64,000 nt of DNA from Diplonema papillatum. Lineage: Eukaryota > Euglenozoa > Diplonemea > Diplonemida > Diplonemidae. The stretch lies in the NCBI GenBank assembly GCA_030068145.1, contig JAPJBO010000974.1, forward strand, positions 18,704 to 82,703, given 5' to 3'. The notes below the pieces were generated by a model. The model was not told the origin of the DNA. It was given only the letters and a program-made list of their open reading frames with translations, and did no database searches. The stretch's first letter is position 1. The number at the start of each line of letters is the position of its first letter. The position numbers were made by a program, and so were the translations under genes. Positions 40,905 through 51,171 of the stretch are shown here, one piece after another.

Positions 40905-41618
40905 ATGCCCTTTCGATCCCCGGTCCCCGGCGGCGGGGGGGGGGCAGCGACGACGACCAGCTTCAACGCGTCCTCCACGGCGAGGACTGCCCCGATGTAC
41001 CAGGCCCCCCCGCGGGCGCCGCCTGCGCCGCCGGCACCCGCGTATGCGGCGGGGGGCGGCTCGCCGCCGGCGCGAGTGGCCAGCACGTACGTGCCGGGTC
41101 CGCACGCCGGGGATGACACCTCCTTCAAGCCGAACGTCGGCGGGCACAAGTCGTTCTCGTGGGAGAAGGAGCTGCGCGAGCGGGGGCTGCACGCCAGCGC
41201 GAACGAGCTCGCCCTGCAGGGCGACGCCTTTTTCGAGGGCGTCCAGGGCCAGCCGGCACCCGGGTCCGGGAGCCCGAAGCGAAACCGCGTCTCGCCCAGC
41301 CCGCAGCGCAAGCTGCCCCCCGGCACAGTGCCGCGCGCCGGCTCCTACTCGCCGATCCCGCCCACGTCCAACCGCGCAGGGGGAGGGGCGCCGTCTTTCT
41401 CGCCGCCGAAGCCTCCCGCGTACTCGTCGCCCAAGTACCAAGGGTCGCCTCCTGCCGGACATGCGTCGTCGGCTGGCTACAGTTCGGGGCCGCAGCCGCT
41501 GCCGCCGCCTATGAGTCCCATCCGCAACGTCCACTCCCACGCCTCCGGGATGACGTCCAAGTCGTCTGTCACTTCTTCTTCTTCCATGCACACGCCGAGA
41601 AGCCCGCTTCCTCCTTAG
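40905..41618 (+). CDS. GGHK-module protein, Pro/Ser/Gly-rich (member A)
   Basis: 237 aa, function unknown. The N-terminus is Gly/Ala/Pro low complexity. Residues 72-130 carry the family module: GGHKSFSWEKELRERGLHAS (79-98), ELALQGDAFFEG, then QPAPGSGSPKRNR. The C-terminus is a Pro/Ser-rich tail with YSSPKYQGSPPAGHASSAGY-like repeats. Only the module looks folded (one charged amphipathic helix ELRERG, a second ALQGDAFFEG); the rest is likely disordered, as in scaffold or cortical proteins. High GC, no signal peptide. Downstream (41619-42440) the last exon-like part is copied twice in decayed form. I do not recognise the family. Confidence 0.7.
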   Translation: MPFRSPVPGGGGGAATTTSFNASSTARTAPMYQAPPRAPPAPPAPAYAAGGGSPPARVASTYVPGPHAGDDTSFKPNVGGHKSFSWEKELRERGLHASANELALQGDAFFEGVQGQPAPGSGSPKRNRVSPSPQRKLPPGTVPRAGSYSPIPPTSNRAGGGAPSFSPPKPPAYSSPKYQGSPPAGHASSAGYSSGPQPLPPPMSPIRNVHSHASGMTSKSSVTSSSSMHTPRSPLPP

Positions 41619-42440
41619 GCGTCCATTGTACCGAACAAGCTTGGTTAATGGGTTCGTTCAACTCGAATGCGTTACGCGGGCGGAGGTGGACACCGCGCGT
41701 TGTGTGTTACCGGCGCCAATGCGACTGCCAGTCTCTCTCTCACGCAGCTTCCCTGGCAACTGCGCCGGGGGGCGGCCCCGCCGTCGTTCTCGCCGCCGAA
41801 GCTGCCGCCGTACTCGTCGCCCAAGCACCAAGGGTCGCCGGCCGTCGGGCACGCGTCGTCGGCCGGCTATGCCGCCTATGAGACCCATCCGCAACGTCTC
41901 CCACGCCTCCGGGATGACGTCCAAGTCGTCTGTCACTTCTTCTTCTTATGCGCACGCCGAGAAGCCCGCTTCCTCCTCAGGCCACGCAGCCGTACATTGC
42001 ACCGAACAAGCTTGATGAATGGGGTTCATTCAACTCGAATGCGTTACGCGGGCGGGGGGGTGGGCACCGCGTTATAACCGGCGTCGCATCGACAGTCTCG
42101 CTCACGCAGCTTCCCTAGTAACCGCCCCGGCGTGGGGGGCGGCCCCGCCGTCGTCCTCGCCGCCGCCGTACTCGTCGTCGCCAAGTACCAAGAGTCGCCG
42201 CCCGCCGGGCACGTGTCGTCTCGTCGGCCGGCTACAGTTCGGTGCCCCAGCCGCTGCCGCCGCCCATGAGTCCATGACACGCCGAGAAGCCCGCTTCCCC
42301 CTTAGGCCTACCGAGAGCCACGCAGCCGTCATTGCACCGAACACGCTTGATGAAAGGATTCCGTCAACTCGAATGCGTTACGAGGGCGGCGCGCTATTAC
42401 CGGCGTCGCACCGGCAGTCTCTCTCGTGCAGCTTCCTAAC
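41619..42440 (+). pseudogene. Two decayed tandem copies of the member A 3' end
   Basis: Units at 41770-42118 and 42135-42430 repeat 41395-41765: CCGCCGTCGTTCTCGCCGCC, the CCAAGTACCAAGGGTCGCC block, CGTCGTCGGCCGGCTA, and the post-stop GAATGCGTTACG(C/A)GGGCGG segment. Each copy is shorter and more diverged than the last, and frames are broken. Confidence 0.7.
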
Positions 42441-43298
42441 AGAGAAGCGCAAAGGGATCGAACAATATCGAATGCACGCGCTTCAACACACTCATTATTG
42501 AACCAACGTTGGCGCTACGTATACCTCTCAGTAAAGCAAAACATAACCCGAGCGTGGCTACCAAGGGAATCCGTCCTCGTCAAAGGCGTGCGAAAGCAGC
42601 CAGCAGAGTCGCTACACACACCGGAAGCCGCGGAGTCGGTCAGGCGCCCTGACTTTCTTTCTGAATTCCTCTCTCCCCCCGACAGGGCTTTTCCTGTGCT
42701 CTCGTAGCATGCAACTGCGACGAGCTGGCCACCTGGCGAGCCAGTGCGCGCAGAAGGTCCGCCTATTGTCCAGGTGAGGACCAAAACACGATGACGATCA
42801 GAACACAATTATTGAGCACACACCATCCGAAGCACGTTCCTGCCAACGAGCCGGAGCAACCAACATCGCAATGTTCGCTGACGCGACAACAAGACAAGGC
42901 AGCATTACTGCTTCAAGCCCTCAAACACAGAGAGAAAGGGCTCTTCGGATGCGGTAGTAGTCGATACCCAGCCTGGCTGCCGTGAAGCCCAGCCCGTGTT
43001 GCGTGGCCACTTTTTTCGAAGAAGTAGCGACCCGAACCTACGCATTTCGTAGTTCTCTTTTTTGTTTTAACAGTACATTTGTACGGACGGGAACATTTCC
43101 GGAGCAACGGCTGCACATGAAAGAGAAGATGAAGCCAACAAAAAAGTGCTGATACAGGAAGCACCCCCAGAAGCCTGTACACGAAGAACAAGAACAAGAA
43201 ACTTTTGTCTTATCATTTTCATAACCTTTGGTCAGTTGATGCTGATCGTCCACTACTTCGTTTATCAGTGCAAGCCCCAACTCCCGAAATGCTCTTTC
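42441..43298. other. No gene seen
   Basis: A CCTGTGCTCTCGTAGCATG hairpin at 42693-42713 resembles the stem of the hairpin-rich repeat family (56682). No credible ORF. Confidence 0.35.
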
Positions 43299-43433
43299 TT
43301 TGTATAAGCACCTGTTTTTGTAGGAGATACTTGAGGAGGCTGCCAGTCGCGAAATCTCAGAAGAAGGAAAATGTGCTGCAGCCCACACGGAACACAGTTA
43401 AATCTGGTTTTGTGGCGGGCGTAAGCGTCCAAC
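43299..43433 (-). mobile_element. SINE-like repeat, subfamily A, truncated
   Basis: Only the A-tail-side 135 bp are present; another full copy follows 85 bp later. Confidence 0.6.
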
Positions 43434-43516
43434 CTTTGAGAACGAACCTAGAACGCCTTTCTTCGAGCTTCCATGCTCAACCCTGTTGTACAGTTTATGT
43501 TTCCCCCCTTTTTCTT

Positions 43517-43725
43517 TTGTATAAGCACCTGCTTTGTAGGAAATGCTCGAGGAGACTGCCAGTTGCGATAGATCAAAGGAGGTAAATGTGCTGTAGCCCA
43601 GGTAAATCTGGGTTTAGTGGCGGGCGTAAGCGTTCAACAAAAAAGACCCACTTTGGAGTTGTATTGTTTTCTCCCCCTCTAGCCTCCTTCGAAATGAGCA
43701 CAAGGCAGTCCCTCGAGTATTTTTG
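43517..43725 (-). mobile_element. SINE-like repeat, subfamily A
   Basis: Near full length, lacking a short CACACGAAACA segment after GTAGCCC. Confidence 0.7.
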
Positions 43726-43927
43726 CTTCTTCCTGCCCGCCCCGTGTGTTTGCTTCCTCCTCCTGGCTGTTTTTCCTTGACGAAACTAAAGATTTTGGGG
43801 CTTCTTTTCGTTGACATTCGGTGTGCAAGAGTGCTACTGCAAGCCCCCCGAGAAGGCTGTCATGTGTGAGAGACTAGGCTACCCCAGGAAGTCACTCCAT
43901 CAGACCGTTCGTAATGCTGGAGTTCCT

Positions 43928-44085
43928 CCCCCAAGCTGCTGCGGCAGCTGCTGCGCGCGGAGGGTCGCCTTGACCGCGTCGATGGCCGCGACGGCCGTGC
44001 TCGAGCTCGCGGTTCGTCCGGAACGGGCCGCCGGGGGCGAGGGCGGTGCCGAGCGCCTTCTGCGCGAGGGTTGCCGCGCCGATTC
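43928..44085 (-). pseudogene. Inverted fragment of the 10978 gene
   Basis: The - strand matches 11150-11305 (GCGGCAACCCTCGCGCAGAA ... GTTCCGGACGAACCGCGAGC ... GCCATCGACGCGGTCAA) with a deletion of about 15 bp after the GAGCTCGAGC. It is an isolated gene piece 32 kb away. Confidence 0.8.
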
Positions 44086-44479
44086 TTCGATGAATCGCAA
44101 GACTTGGGTGAAGGTCACACCGTCAGGCGCACAGTGGAGAATAGCTGAGAACGAAAGAAGAGGAGACGGACGCGATCCAAGGATCTCAAAGTCTGGAACA
44201 GTGAGATGGGAATTTCTCCCGAAGGGCTTCACGCACTCAAAGTTCAACTAGTACGCACTCTCAGGTGCAGAATACCCGTGGCAGAGAATGCCATGAGTGC
44301 GCGAGACGTCAGACTCTGCCACCAACGAGTTGCAGGACCAGGCGACCATGAGAGATAGACTAAGGTTCCGCCCCCTCCGAAATACAGACGTCTTCACGTG
44401 ACACAAAACAACCTAATGCCAAAAGTCCAACAGGAAGAACTCCAACCCCCACTCCCCTTTCCTTTTATCATATACCTGT

Positions 44480-44605
44480 CTGCAGACACTCAGGTTCCGC
44501 GCTGATGATGGTCCGCCTTATGTGTCCGTGGCTTAAAGGACCGAAAGACGGCGCAGACGGGATCAGTGCGGTGTTGAGCACATATCCATTTCAAGCACGC
44601 CCCCG
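44480..44605 (+). repeat. Hairpin-rich repeat family, 3' half
   Basis: Starts CTGTCTGCAGACACTCAGG and runs to TGTTGAGCACATATCC. Lacks the 5' half seen at 56682. Confidence 0.65.
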
Positions 44606-44789
44606 TGCATAAGATGGATGAATAATTCGGGTTTTGGCGGTATCCATTTTAAACCCGGGGGCACTGTAGACTACAGTGTAGTCGTACCTCACCCCCGTGT
44701 TTAAGATGGATTGGCATTCTCGCCCGTCATCCATCTTAATCAAGGGGGGGTTTGGCTATCCATCTTATGCACGGGGGGGGGTAGGTATC
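44606..44789. repeat. Cluster of CCCCCGTG...AAGATGGAT palindromes (MITE ends)
   Basis: CCCCCGTGCATAAGATGGAT, ATCCATTTTAAACCCGGGGG, CCCCCGTGTTTAAGATGGAT, ATCCATCTTAATCAAGGGGG and ATCCATCTTATGCACGGGGG alternate in orientation and end in GGGTAGGTA. They share the outer bases with the CCTACCCCC element at 44-1486 but carry a different inner sequence. Probably two nested or tandem MITEs. Confidence 0.65.
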
Positions 44790-45055
44790 ATGATAATCGG
44801 AGGACACAAAAGACGTTTTCGTGGGAGCGCGAGTTCCGGGAGCGGGGCGTGCACGCAAGCGCGAACGAAGTGGCGTCGCAGGGAGACATGTACTTCGAAG
44901 GCCCGCAGGGCACTCCGGCACCAGGGTCGGGGAGCCCGAGGAGAGACAAGCTGAACCCGAGTCCGTCGAGAGGGAGGGACAGGGCGGCTGGCAGCCCGCC
45001 GCCAGGCTGCTCGACCCTCGCCGCAGGGTCCGCCGCAGGGGATCGCCGCCGGTGA
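44790..45055 (+). pseudogene. GGHK-family member B, frameshifted
   Basis: ATCGGAGGACACAAAAGACG shows one extra base relative to members C and D (GGAGGGCACAAGACG), so the GGHK part and the FSWEREFRERGVHASAN part are in different frames. The 5' end is replaced by the MITE cluster. It stops at GDRRR like member C. Confidence 0.7.
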
Positions 45056-45302
45056 TGGGCCACGCGCCCCGTCCGCGTACTACAGCGTCCCGCCCGCCTA
45101 CACACAGTGAGGTCCACACACAGGCGAGGAAGAAAAATAGCACTACCCCCCTGCATGAGGCAGGATGCTGCCCAATGCTAAAAAGCTAAGATTTCACCCA
45201 CAGACGTCTTGAAGTGACACAAAACAAACGCCTATTATCAAAAGTCCACAGGCAGACCTCTAACCCCTACTTCCCTTTCCTTCTCTCGCTCTCGTCTTCA
45301 AG

Positions 45303-45590
45303 ATGGACAACGACCCTACATATGAGCCGATCATTGGAGGGCACAAGACGTTTTCATGGGAGCGCGAGTTCCGGGAGCGGGGCGTGCACGCAAGCGCGAA
45401 TGAAGTGGCGTCGCAGGGAGACATGTACTTCGAAGGCCCGCAGGGCACTCCGGCGCCAGGGTCGGGGAGCCCGAGGAGAGACAAACTGAACCCGAGTCCG
45501 TCGAGAGGGAGGGACAGGGCGGCTGGCAGCCCGCCGCCAGGCTGCTCGACCCTCGCCGCAGGGTCCGCCGCAGGGGATCGCCGCCGGTGA
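45303..45590 (+). CDS. GGHK-family member C, short form
   Basis: 95 aa: MDNDPTYEPIIGGHKTFSWE, then REFRERGVHASANEVASQGD, YFEGPQGTPAPGSG and a basic SPSRGRDRAAG tail, ending GDRRR. Compared with member D it lacks a few G/C bases at GCCGCCGGCGGCGGGGGATC, which shifts the frame to an early stop, so it is a truncated version made only of the module. The pyrimidine tract CCTTCTCTCGCTCTCGTC ends in AAG directly before ATG, a good cis or trans splice acceptor; this upstream block is shared with D. It may be functional as a minimal protein or be a pseudogene. Confidence 0.5.
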   Translation: MDNDPTYEPIIGGHKTFSWEREFRERGVHASANEVASQGDMYFEGPQGTPAPGSGSPRRDKLNPSPSRGRDRAAGSPPPGCSTLAAGSAAGDRRR

Positions 45591-45850
45591 TGGGCCACGC
45601 GCCCCGTCCGCGTACTACAGCGCCCCGCCCGCCTGCACACAGAGAGGTCCACACACAGGCGACGGCAAGAGGAAGAAAAATAGCACTACCCCCCTGCATG
45701 AGGCAGGATCCGCCCGTTGCTAAAAAGCTAAGATTTCACCCCCTCCGAAATACAGACGTCTTGAAGTGACACAAACGCCTATTATCAAAAATCCAACAGG
45801 CAGACCTCTCATCCCCACTTCCCTTTCCTTCTCTCGCTCTCGTCTTCACG

Positions 45851-46936
45851 ATGGACAACGACCCTACATATGAGCCGATCATTGGAGGGCACAAGACGTT
45901 TTCATGGGAGCGCGAGTTCCGGGAGCGGGGCCTGCACGCAAGCGCGAATGAAGTGGCGTCGCAGGGAGACATGTACTTCGAAGGCCCGCAGGGCACTCCG
46001 GCGCCAGGGTCGGGGAGCCCGAGGAGAGACAAGCTGAGCCCGAGTCCGTCGAGAGGGAGGGACAGGGCGGCTGGCAGCCCGCCGCCAGGCTGCTCGACCC
46101 TCGCCGCAGGGTCCGCCGGCGGCGGGGGATCGCCGCCGATGATGGGCCACGCGGGGTCGCACCCCCCGTCGGCGTACTACGGCTCGCCCCCGCAGCCCGC
46201 CTACAGCACGTCTCCGGCCTACCAGGGATCCGGGTACCCCATAAAGCAGCAGCACACCGTCATCAGCACGAAGACGTACGGCGGGAGCCCGGCGGGTAGC
46301 CCCTACAGAGGCGACGGCAGGGCCGGATCCTTCGGCCGCCCGGCCCCCGCGTCTCGCCCCATGTCCACGTCCCCACCGGTGTATATCATCCCCGCAGTGA
46401 CACCAGCCCCGCACACCAGCATTTCGCCGCAGCGGGTCGTCACCACCACCACGTCGACGTACCACAGCGTCGGAGGTCCCGGCGGGCGGCCCTACGACGG
46501 CACTCCCGCATACACCGCGAGCCCGCCGATGGGCGGTGTGTACGGCGCTGGCAGCACCCGCGCATATTCGGGCAGTCCGGGTGGCGGGATATATGGAGGA
46601 AGCCCTCCGTTGGGCCCGTCGTACGTCTCGACCAGCCACAGCGCCCGGCAGAGTGCGAGTCCCGCGGTGAACACGCACGGGGCAGGGGGCGGCGCGGGGG
46701 ACTTCGATCCGGGGTTCGAGCCGATCCTGGGAGGGCACAAGACGCACTCGTGGGAAAAAGAGCTGCGCGAGCGGGGGCTGCACGCGTCGGCGAACGCCAT
46801 CGCGTTCCAAGGGGACGCGTACTTCGAAGGCCCGCAGGGGCAGCCCGCCCCCGGGTCCGGCAGCCCGCGCCGCAACCGAGTGTCAGCGAGCCCGCAACGC
46901 ACGCTGCCCCCCGGCAGCCCGCCGCCCAGAGCGTAG
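45851..46936 (+). CDS. GGHK-family member D, two modules
   Basis: 361 aa, the most complete member. It carries a module at residues 8-60 (GGHK at 12-15, then FSWEREFRERGLHASAN) and a second at 288-345 (GGHKTHSWEKELRERGLHAS, QGDAYFEGPQG, APGSGSPRRNR). Between them about 220 residues are rich in Gly, Pro, Ser and Tyr, with SPPxxAYYGSPP, SPAYQGSGY and AYSGSPGGGIYGGSPP repeats, suggestive of a flexible or phase-separating linker. The ends are PPGSPPPRA. The upstream pyrimidine tract is as in C, but the base before ATG reads CACG rather than CAAG. Its 3' module plus UTR is copied at 47397 and 48152. Unknown function; the two helices in the module may bind a partner or membrane. Confidence 0.75.
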   Translation: MDNDPTYEPIIGGHKTFSWEREFRERGLHASANEVASQGDMYFEGPQGTPAPGSGSPRRDKLSPSPSRGRDRAAGSPPPGCSTLAAGSAGGGGSPPMMGHAGSHPPSAYYGSPPQPAYSTSPAYQGSGYPIKQQHTVISTKTYGGSPAGSPYRGDGRAGSFGRPAPASRPMSTSPPVYIIPAVTPAPHTSISPQRVVTTTTSTYHSVGGPGGRPYDGTPAYTASPPMGGVYGAGSTRAYSGSPGGGIYGGSPPLGPSYVSTSHSARQSASPAVNTHGAGGGAGDFDPGFEPILGGHKTHSWEKELRERGLHASANAIAFQGDAYFEGPQGQPAPGSGSPRRNRVSASPQRTLPPGSPPPRA

Positions 46937-47396
46937 GTGTTGTCCAGGCTGTAGAAAAGGAGAAACGCATTCGACAGCGATACGGGAAGAGTTACCAGCT
47001 AGCTGGCTTCTGGCCTCATCGCACTTGGTCGGCTTGGGTCCACGGTCTTTGCACTCAGGTCTTGGCTTGAGTCTTCAGTCATTGCACTCAGGTCTTGGCT
47101 TGAGTCTTCAGTAATTGCACTCAGGTCTTGGCTTGAGTCTTCGGTCATTGCACTCAGGTCTTGGCTTGAGTCTTCAGTCATTGCACTCAGGTCTTTGCTT
47201 GAGTCTTCGTCATTGCACTCAGGTCTTGGAGTCATTGCACTCAGGTCTTGGCTTGAGTCTTCAGTCATTGCACTCAGGTCTTTGCTTGAGTCTTCAGTCA
47301 TTGCACTCAGGTCTTGGCTTGAGTCTTCTCAGGTCTTGGCTTGAGTCTGGCTTGAGTCTTCAGTCATTGCACTCAGGTCTTGGCTTGAGTCTTTGG

Positions 47397-47600
47397 TCAG
47401 GGAGGGCACAAGACGCACTCGTGGGAAAAAGAGCTACGCGAGCGGGGGCTGCACGCGTCGGCGAACGCCATAGCGTTCCAAAGTACTTCGAAGGCCCGCA
47501 GGGGCAGCCCGCCCCCGGGTCCGGCAGCCCGCGCCGCAACCGAGTGTCAGCGAGCCCGCAACGCACGCTGCCCCCCGGCAGCCTGCCGCCCAGCGCGTAG
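47397..47600 (+). pseudogene. GGHK module copy E, frameshifted
   Basis: Copies 46733-46936 of member D. GCGTTCCAAAGTACTTCGAA lacks eight bases present in D (CAAGGGGACGCGTACTTC), breaking the frame inside the module. No start codon. Confidence 0.8.
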
Positions 47601-48151
47601 GTGTTGTCCAGACTGTAGAAAAGGAGAAACGCATTCCGACAGGGATACGGAAGAGTTACCAGCTAGCTGGCTTCTGGCCTCATCGCACTTGATCGGCTTG
47701 GGTCCACGGTCCTTGCACTCACTGAGTCTTCAGTCATTGCACTCAGGTCTTGGCTTGAGTCTTCGGTCATTGCACTCAGGTCTTGGAGTCATTGCACTCA
47801 GGTCTTGGCTTGAGTTTTCAGTCACTGCACTCAGGTCTTGGCTTGAGTCTTCGGTCATTGCACTCAGGTCTTGGAGTCATTGCACTCAGGTCTTGGCTTG
47901 AGTCTTCAGTCATTGCACTCAGGTCTTGGCTTGAGTCTTCGGTCATTGCACTCAGGTCTTGGAGTCATTGCACTCAGGTCTTGGCTTGAGTCTTCAGTAA
48001 TTGCACTCAGGTCTTGGCTTGAGTCTTCGGTCATTGCACTCAGGTCTTGGCTTGAGTCTTCGGTCATTGCACTCAGGTCTTGGAGTCATTGCACTCAGGT
48101 CTTGGCTTGAGTCTTCAGTCATTGCACTCAGGTCTTGGCTTGAGTCTTTGG

Positions 48152-48358
48152 TCATCAGGAAGGGCACAAGACGCACTCGTGGGAAAAAGAGCTACGCGAG
48201 CGGGGGCTGCACGCGTCGGCGAACGCCATCGCGTTCCAAAGTACTTCGAAGGCCCGCAGGGGCAGCCCGCCCCCGGGGTCCGGCAGCCCGCGCCGCAACC
48301 GAGTGTCAGCGAGCCCGCAACGCACGCTGCCCCCCGGCAGCCTGCCGCCCAGAGCGTA
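48152..48358 (+). pseudogene. GGHK module copy F, frameshifted
   Basis: Carries the same eight-base deletion as copy E, plus an extra G in CCCCCGGGGTCC, so it was copied from E (or its parent) after the deletion. A still more decayed scrap lies at 48855-48912 and another at 60137-60165. Confidence 0.8.
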
Positions 48359-48560
48359 GGTGTTGTCCAGGCTGTAGAAAAGGAGAAACGCATTCCGACA
48401 GGGATACGGAAGAGTTGCCAGCTAGCTGGCTTCTTGCCTCATCGCACTTGATCGGCTTGTCTTTGCACTCAGGTCTTGGCTTGAGTCTTCAGTCATTGCA
48501 CTCAGGTCTTGGCTTGGGTAATCGAGTTCGCCACACCATCTTCAAGTAATTATCCCTCAT

Positions 48561-50300
48561 CGAACAGAGAAGAATTCAGTCTTCGAAGACCCGCAGCTGG
48601 AGTATAAGCTGGAGTTAAAGAAGAAGCGGGTGTCACACCCTCTTTTCGGGTGTGGAGTTACACGCGTTTTGGTTGTAGCCCACCCGCTTTTCTGGCGTGA
48701 CTCGGGCACACTCTCGTTAACTCCAGAGGCTGGACCTTACCGCGTGCCTGAACGCCTATAAGCCAGAACCCGGGCGAGAGGAATGCGCGAGTCACTCAGG
48801 GCACATCGGATCAAGCGTTTTACGACCAGAACCCACCCGCACGCGCCCACGATTGCCATCGCGTTCCAAGGGGGACACGTACTTGAAGTACCCGAAGGCT
48901 TGCAGGGCCCGGATCTGGCAGCCCACGCCCCCTAGGTTAATGCCGGGCAGAAGCGTTTGACTAACATCGATTCCCCGACCTCGCCTTCCCTCCCCGGGCT
49001 TATCGCGCCATCCGGAGTCACGTAGCGAAAAAGGCTGGAGTAGTGTGGCACACAAGCATACCAAAAGCTTGACTTGCAAAGAAGGAAACACACTCATCCC
49101 CACTCGGATAAATGTTGGTTTCGTGCCGGGGTGCCAGCGCTCAACAAATACGATCCTGGAGTTTTATGTCAGCTAAATCCGACCAAAGCCTTCGCGGGCT
49201 TCGCAATTCGACACAAACAGGAGTAATTCTCGCCAAACTGCACGTGCCTTGATCACCAAGCAGTTTGCGAAACGTAGCAGCGCGCAGAACGCCGCGTACG
49301 CGGCCGCCTCGCCTGACGGCTCGCGTCCCAATGCTCTGCCAACCAGTTAAAGGAAGTCCTGTTTGGGAGAATGGGAGTCGGTCATAAAACATAGGTTAAA
49401 TTGACATGAGCCTCTCAAGAGAATTTAACATCTTGTAATTTTTTTTTTTTAATGTTTTTTTTTACCAGGCTATTAGCTTCATTTTTCCTCAGTTTTCCAA
49501 ATTCCGTCTCAATAGCCAATTTGCTTTTTCCGCTCTGAAATCGAGAAGCCTCCGTCCAGGCCACCCGAACCTTCCAAAAGGGGGGGTCCGGGGGGCTCCG
49601 CCCCCCGGCAAACGGTACGGTACATTCAGGTGGAAAAATTAAACATATCGACCAACGTACTGGTCCTCGCCCCGCTCCCCCTGGTGCACACTCCTGAAGC
49701 CAACAGCCCATTTCAAATTCATCCACCACTCAGATACTGTGTGCTGGTAAATCATTGGCATGAGTAGATGCAGACCGGAGATCACACGGAACAAGGCACT
49801 TGTGTCAACTCGGAGAGAATCTGTCAAGAATTCCGGGCTGCTTCTGAGCTTCGACTCTCTCACTCGGCACCCACAGCAGCCCCAAACTTCTGCCAGCCAG
49901 CCCACCATGCCCAGCGGCGACCCACCGATGGCCAGCCCCTGACCGCCAGCCAGCTGGCACAGCTGGCCTAACCCACGCCTCCACCGGACCCCCACGACTT
50001 TTTTCATCGAAGGTCGTTTTTTTGCACTTTTTTTTATATTTTTTAACCGCCCGGATTTCCAAAATCCGTCAGCTGACGGAATTTGGAATGGGAAGCTAAT
50101 GCCCTGTTTTTACCAAACATGAAAGTTTGAGGGAATGACAAGCTCGTCGCCGCAAACCGTGGCGTTTTCACTTGCGTCCTGAATCCAGCTTTACGTAAAA
50201 AACGATCAGGCACTGCGTTCAACGAAAACAACTCTCTCTTCCCGTCATCATTATCATAGGTTTTGTATCAGCCGCGGTTGTGCGAGTGACGAGCTCTTAT
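48561..50300. other. No certain gene; hairpins
   Basis: GCGGGTGTCACACCCTCTTTTCGGGTGTG (48635-48665) and GGGGGGCTCCGCCCCCC (49586-49606) are strong hairpins. 49095-49150 looks like a diverged subfamily A SINE core. A CCAAACATGAAA...GAAGCTCGTCGCC segment at 50113-50195 also precedes the SINE at 15161. Long frames show no family resemblance. Confidence 0.4.
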
Positions 50301-50518
50301 TTTGTATAAGCACCTGCTTTGTAGGAGATACTTGAGGAGGCTGCCAGCTGCAAAAGATCAAAGGAGGTAAATGTGCTGTAGCCCACACGAAACACACGTG
50401 AATCTGGGTTTAGTGGCGGGCGTAAGCGTTCAACAAAAAAGACCCACTTTGGAGTTGTATTGTTTCTCCCCCTCTAACCTCCTTCGAAGTAAGCACAAGG
50501 CAGCCCCTCGAGTATTTC
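50301..50518 (-). mobile_element. SINE-like repeat, subfamily A
   Basis: Full length. Reads CAAAAGATC where most copies have CGATAGATC. Confidence 0.7.
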
Positions 50519-51171
50519 TCCCCCTCCAAACCCAAGAAACGTAAGCTCTCCTCGGAAATGTCCAGGCGGCTCGAGTATCTGTTTTTACTTATTCCTTCTT
50601 GTTCTTTTTTTTCTCGTGCTCGTGAGCAGTCCCGCTGCTCTCTTGTACCGAGTTCCAAGTGTATTCTATCTGTATTTCTCCCCACACTCTTTCCGTGCAG
50701 TTGTCTGGGGAAGAGCCGAACCAATCGAGCAGAGAAACGGTAAAGACCGCGGCCAGACGCGATAACCATGGAGCTGCAGCATCTCGCGGGCGAACCCACG
50801 CGTGTTTGCGGCTGGGACATGATTATTTTTGATTGCTCACTTTGCAAGTGTGTAACGCACGCGTTCACATGGCTTGTTACCTCGCAGACAACAGCTAGCT
50901 GGAGGGTCAGAGAAAGGCCATCGACAGGAAGGGCACAGGGTGGTGAGAATGCACAGAAGCCGATACGGGACCGTGGGAATAACCTTGCTCAACGACCGCG
51001 CGGCCTGAATTCCAACGCATTGGGGGGTCTGGCCGCGTGCCGTGTCTGCGGTAGCGTCGCCGCGAAAAGGGTCCAATCACTCACACAGACTGTGGCCGAC
51101 CCGCGCAAGCAAGCAATTCTTGCGTACGTACGGCCGTCCGCTGCCATCCGTACGTACGGCCGTACGCCCGG
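50519..51171. other. No gene seen
   Basis: Short frames only. CGTACGTACGGCCGT occurs twice at 51124-51165. Confidence 0.4.

Larger units (their letters stand above)
46937..48560. repeat. 33-bp minisatellites in three blocks, inside a tandem duplication
   Basis: Blocks at about 47050-47400, 47700-48150 and 48465-48520 repeat TTGCACTCAGGTCTTGGCTT plus GAGTCTTC(A/G)GTCA, with shorter variants lacking CTTGAGTCTTC. Each block follows the same 3' UTR (GTAGGTGTTGTCCAGGCTGT ... CTAGCTGGCTTCTGGCCTC) after a module copy. So a unit of module + UTR + minisatellite has been duplicated three times. Both strands are open through it because 33 is a multiple of three. Confidence 0.9.

Noticed and set aside
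46999-48176. Minus-strand EDSSQDLSAMT repeat protein and plus-strand SLHSGLGL repeat protein
   Set aside because: A 33-bp period keeps all frames open on both strands; no flanking coding signal.
47040-48540. CRISPR-like array
   Set aside because: Eukaryotic context, no unique spacers, variable unit lengths; an ordinary minisatellite.
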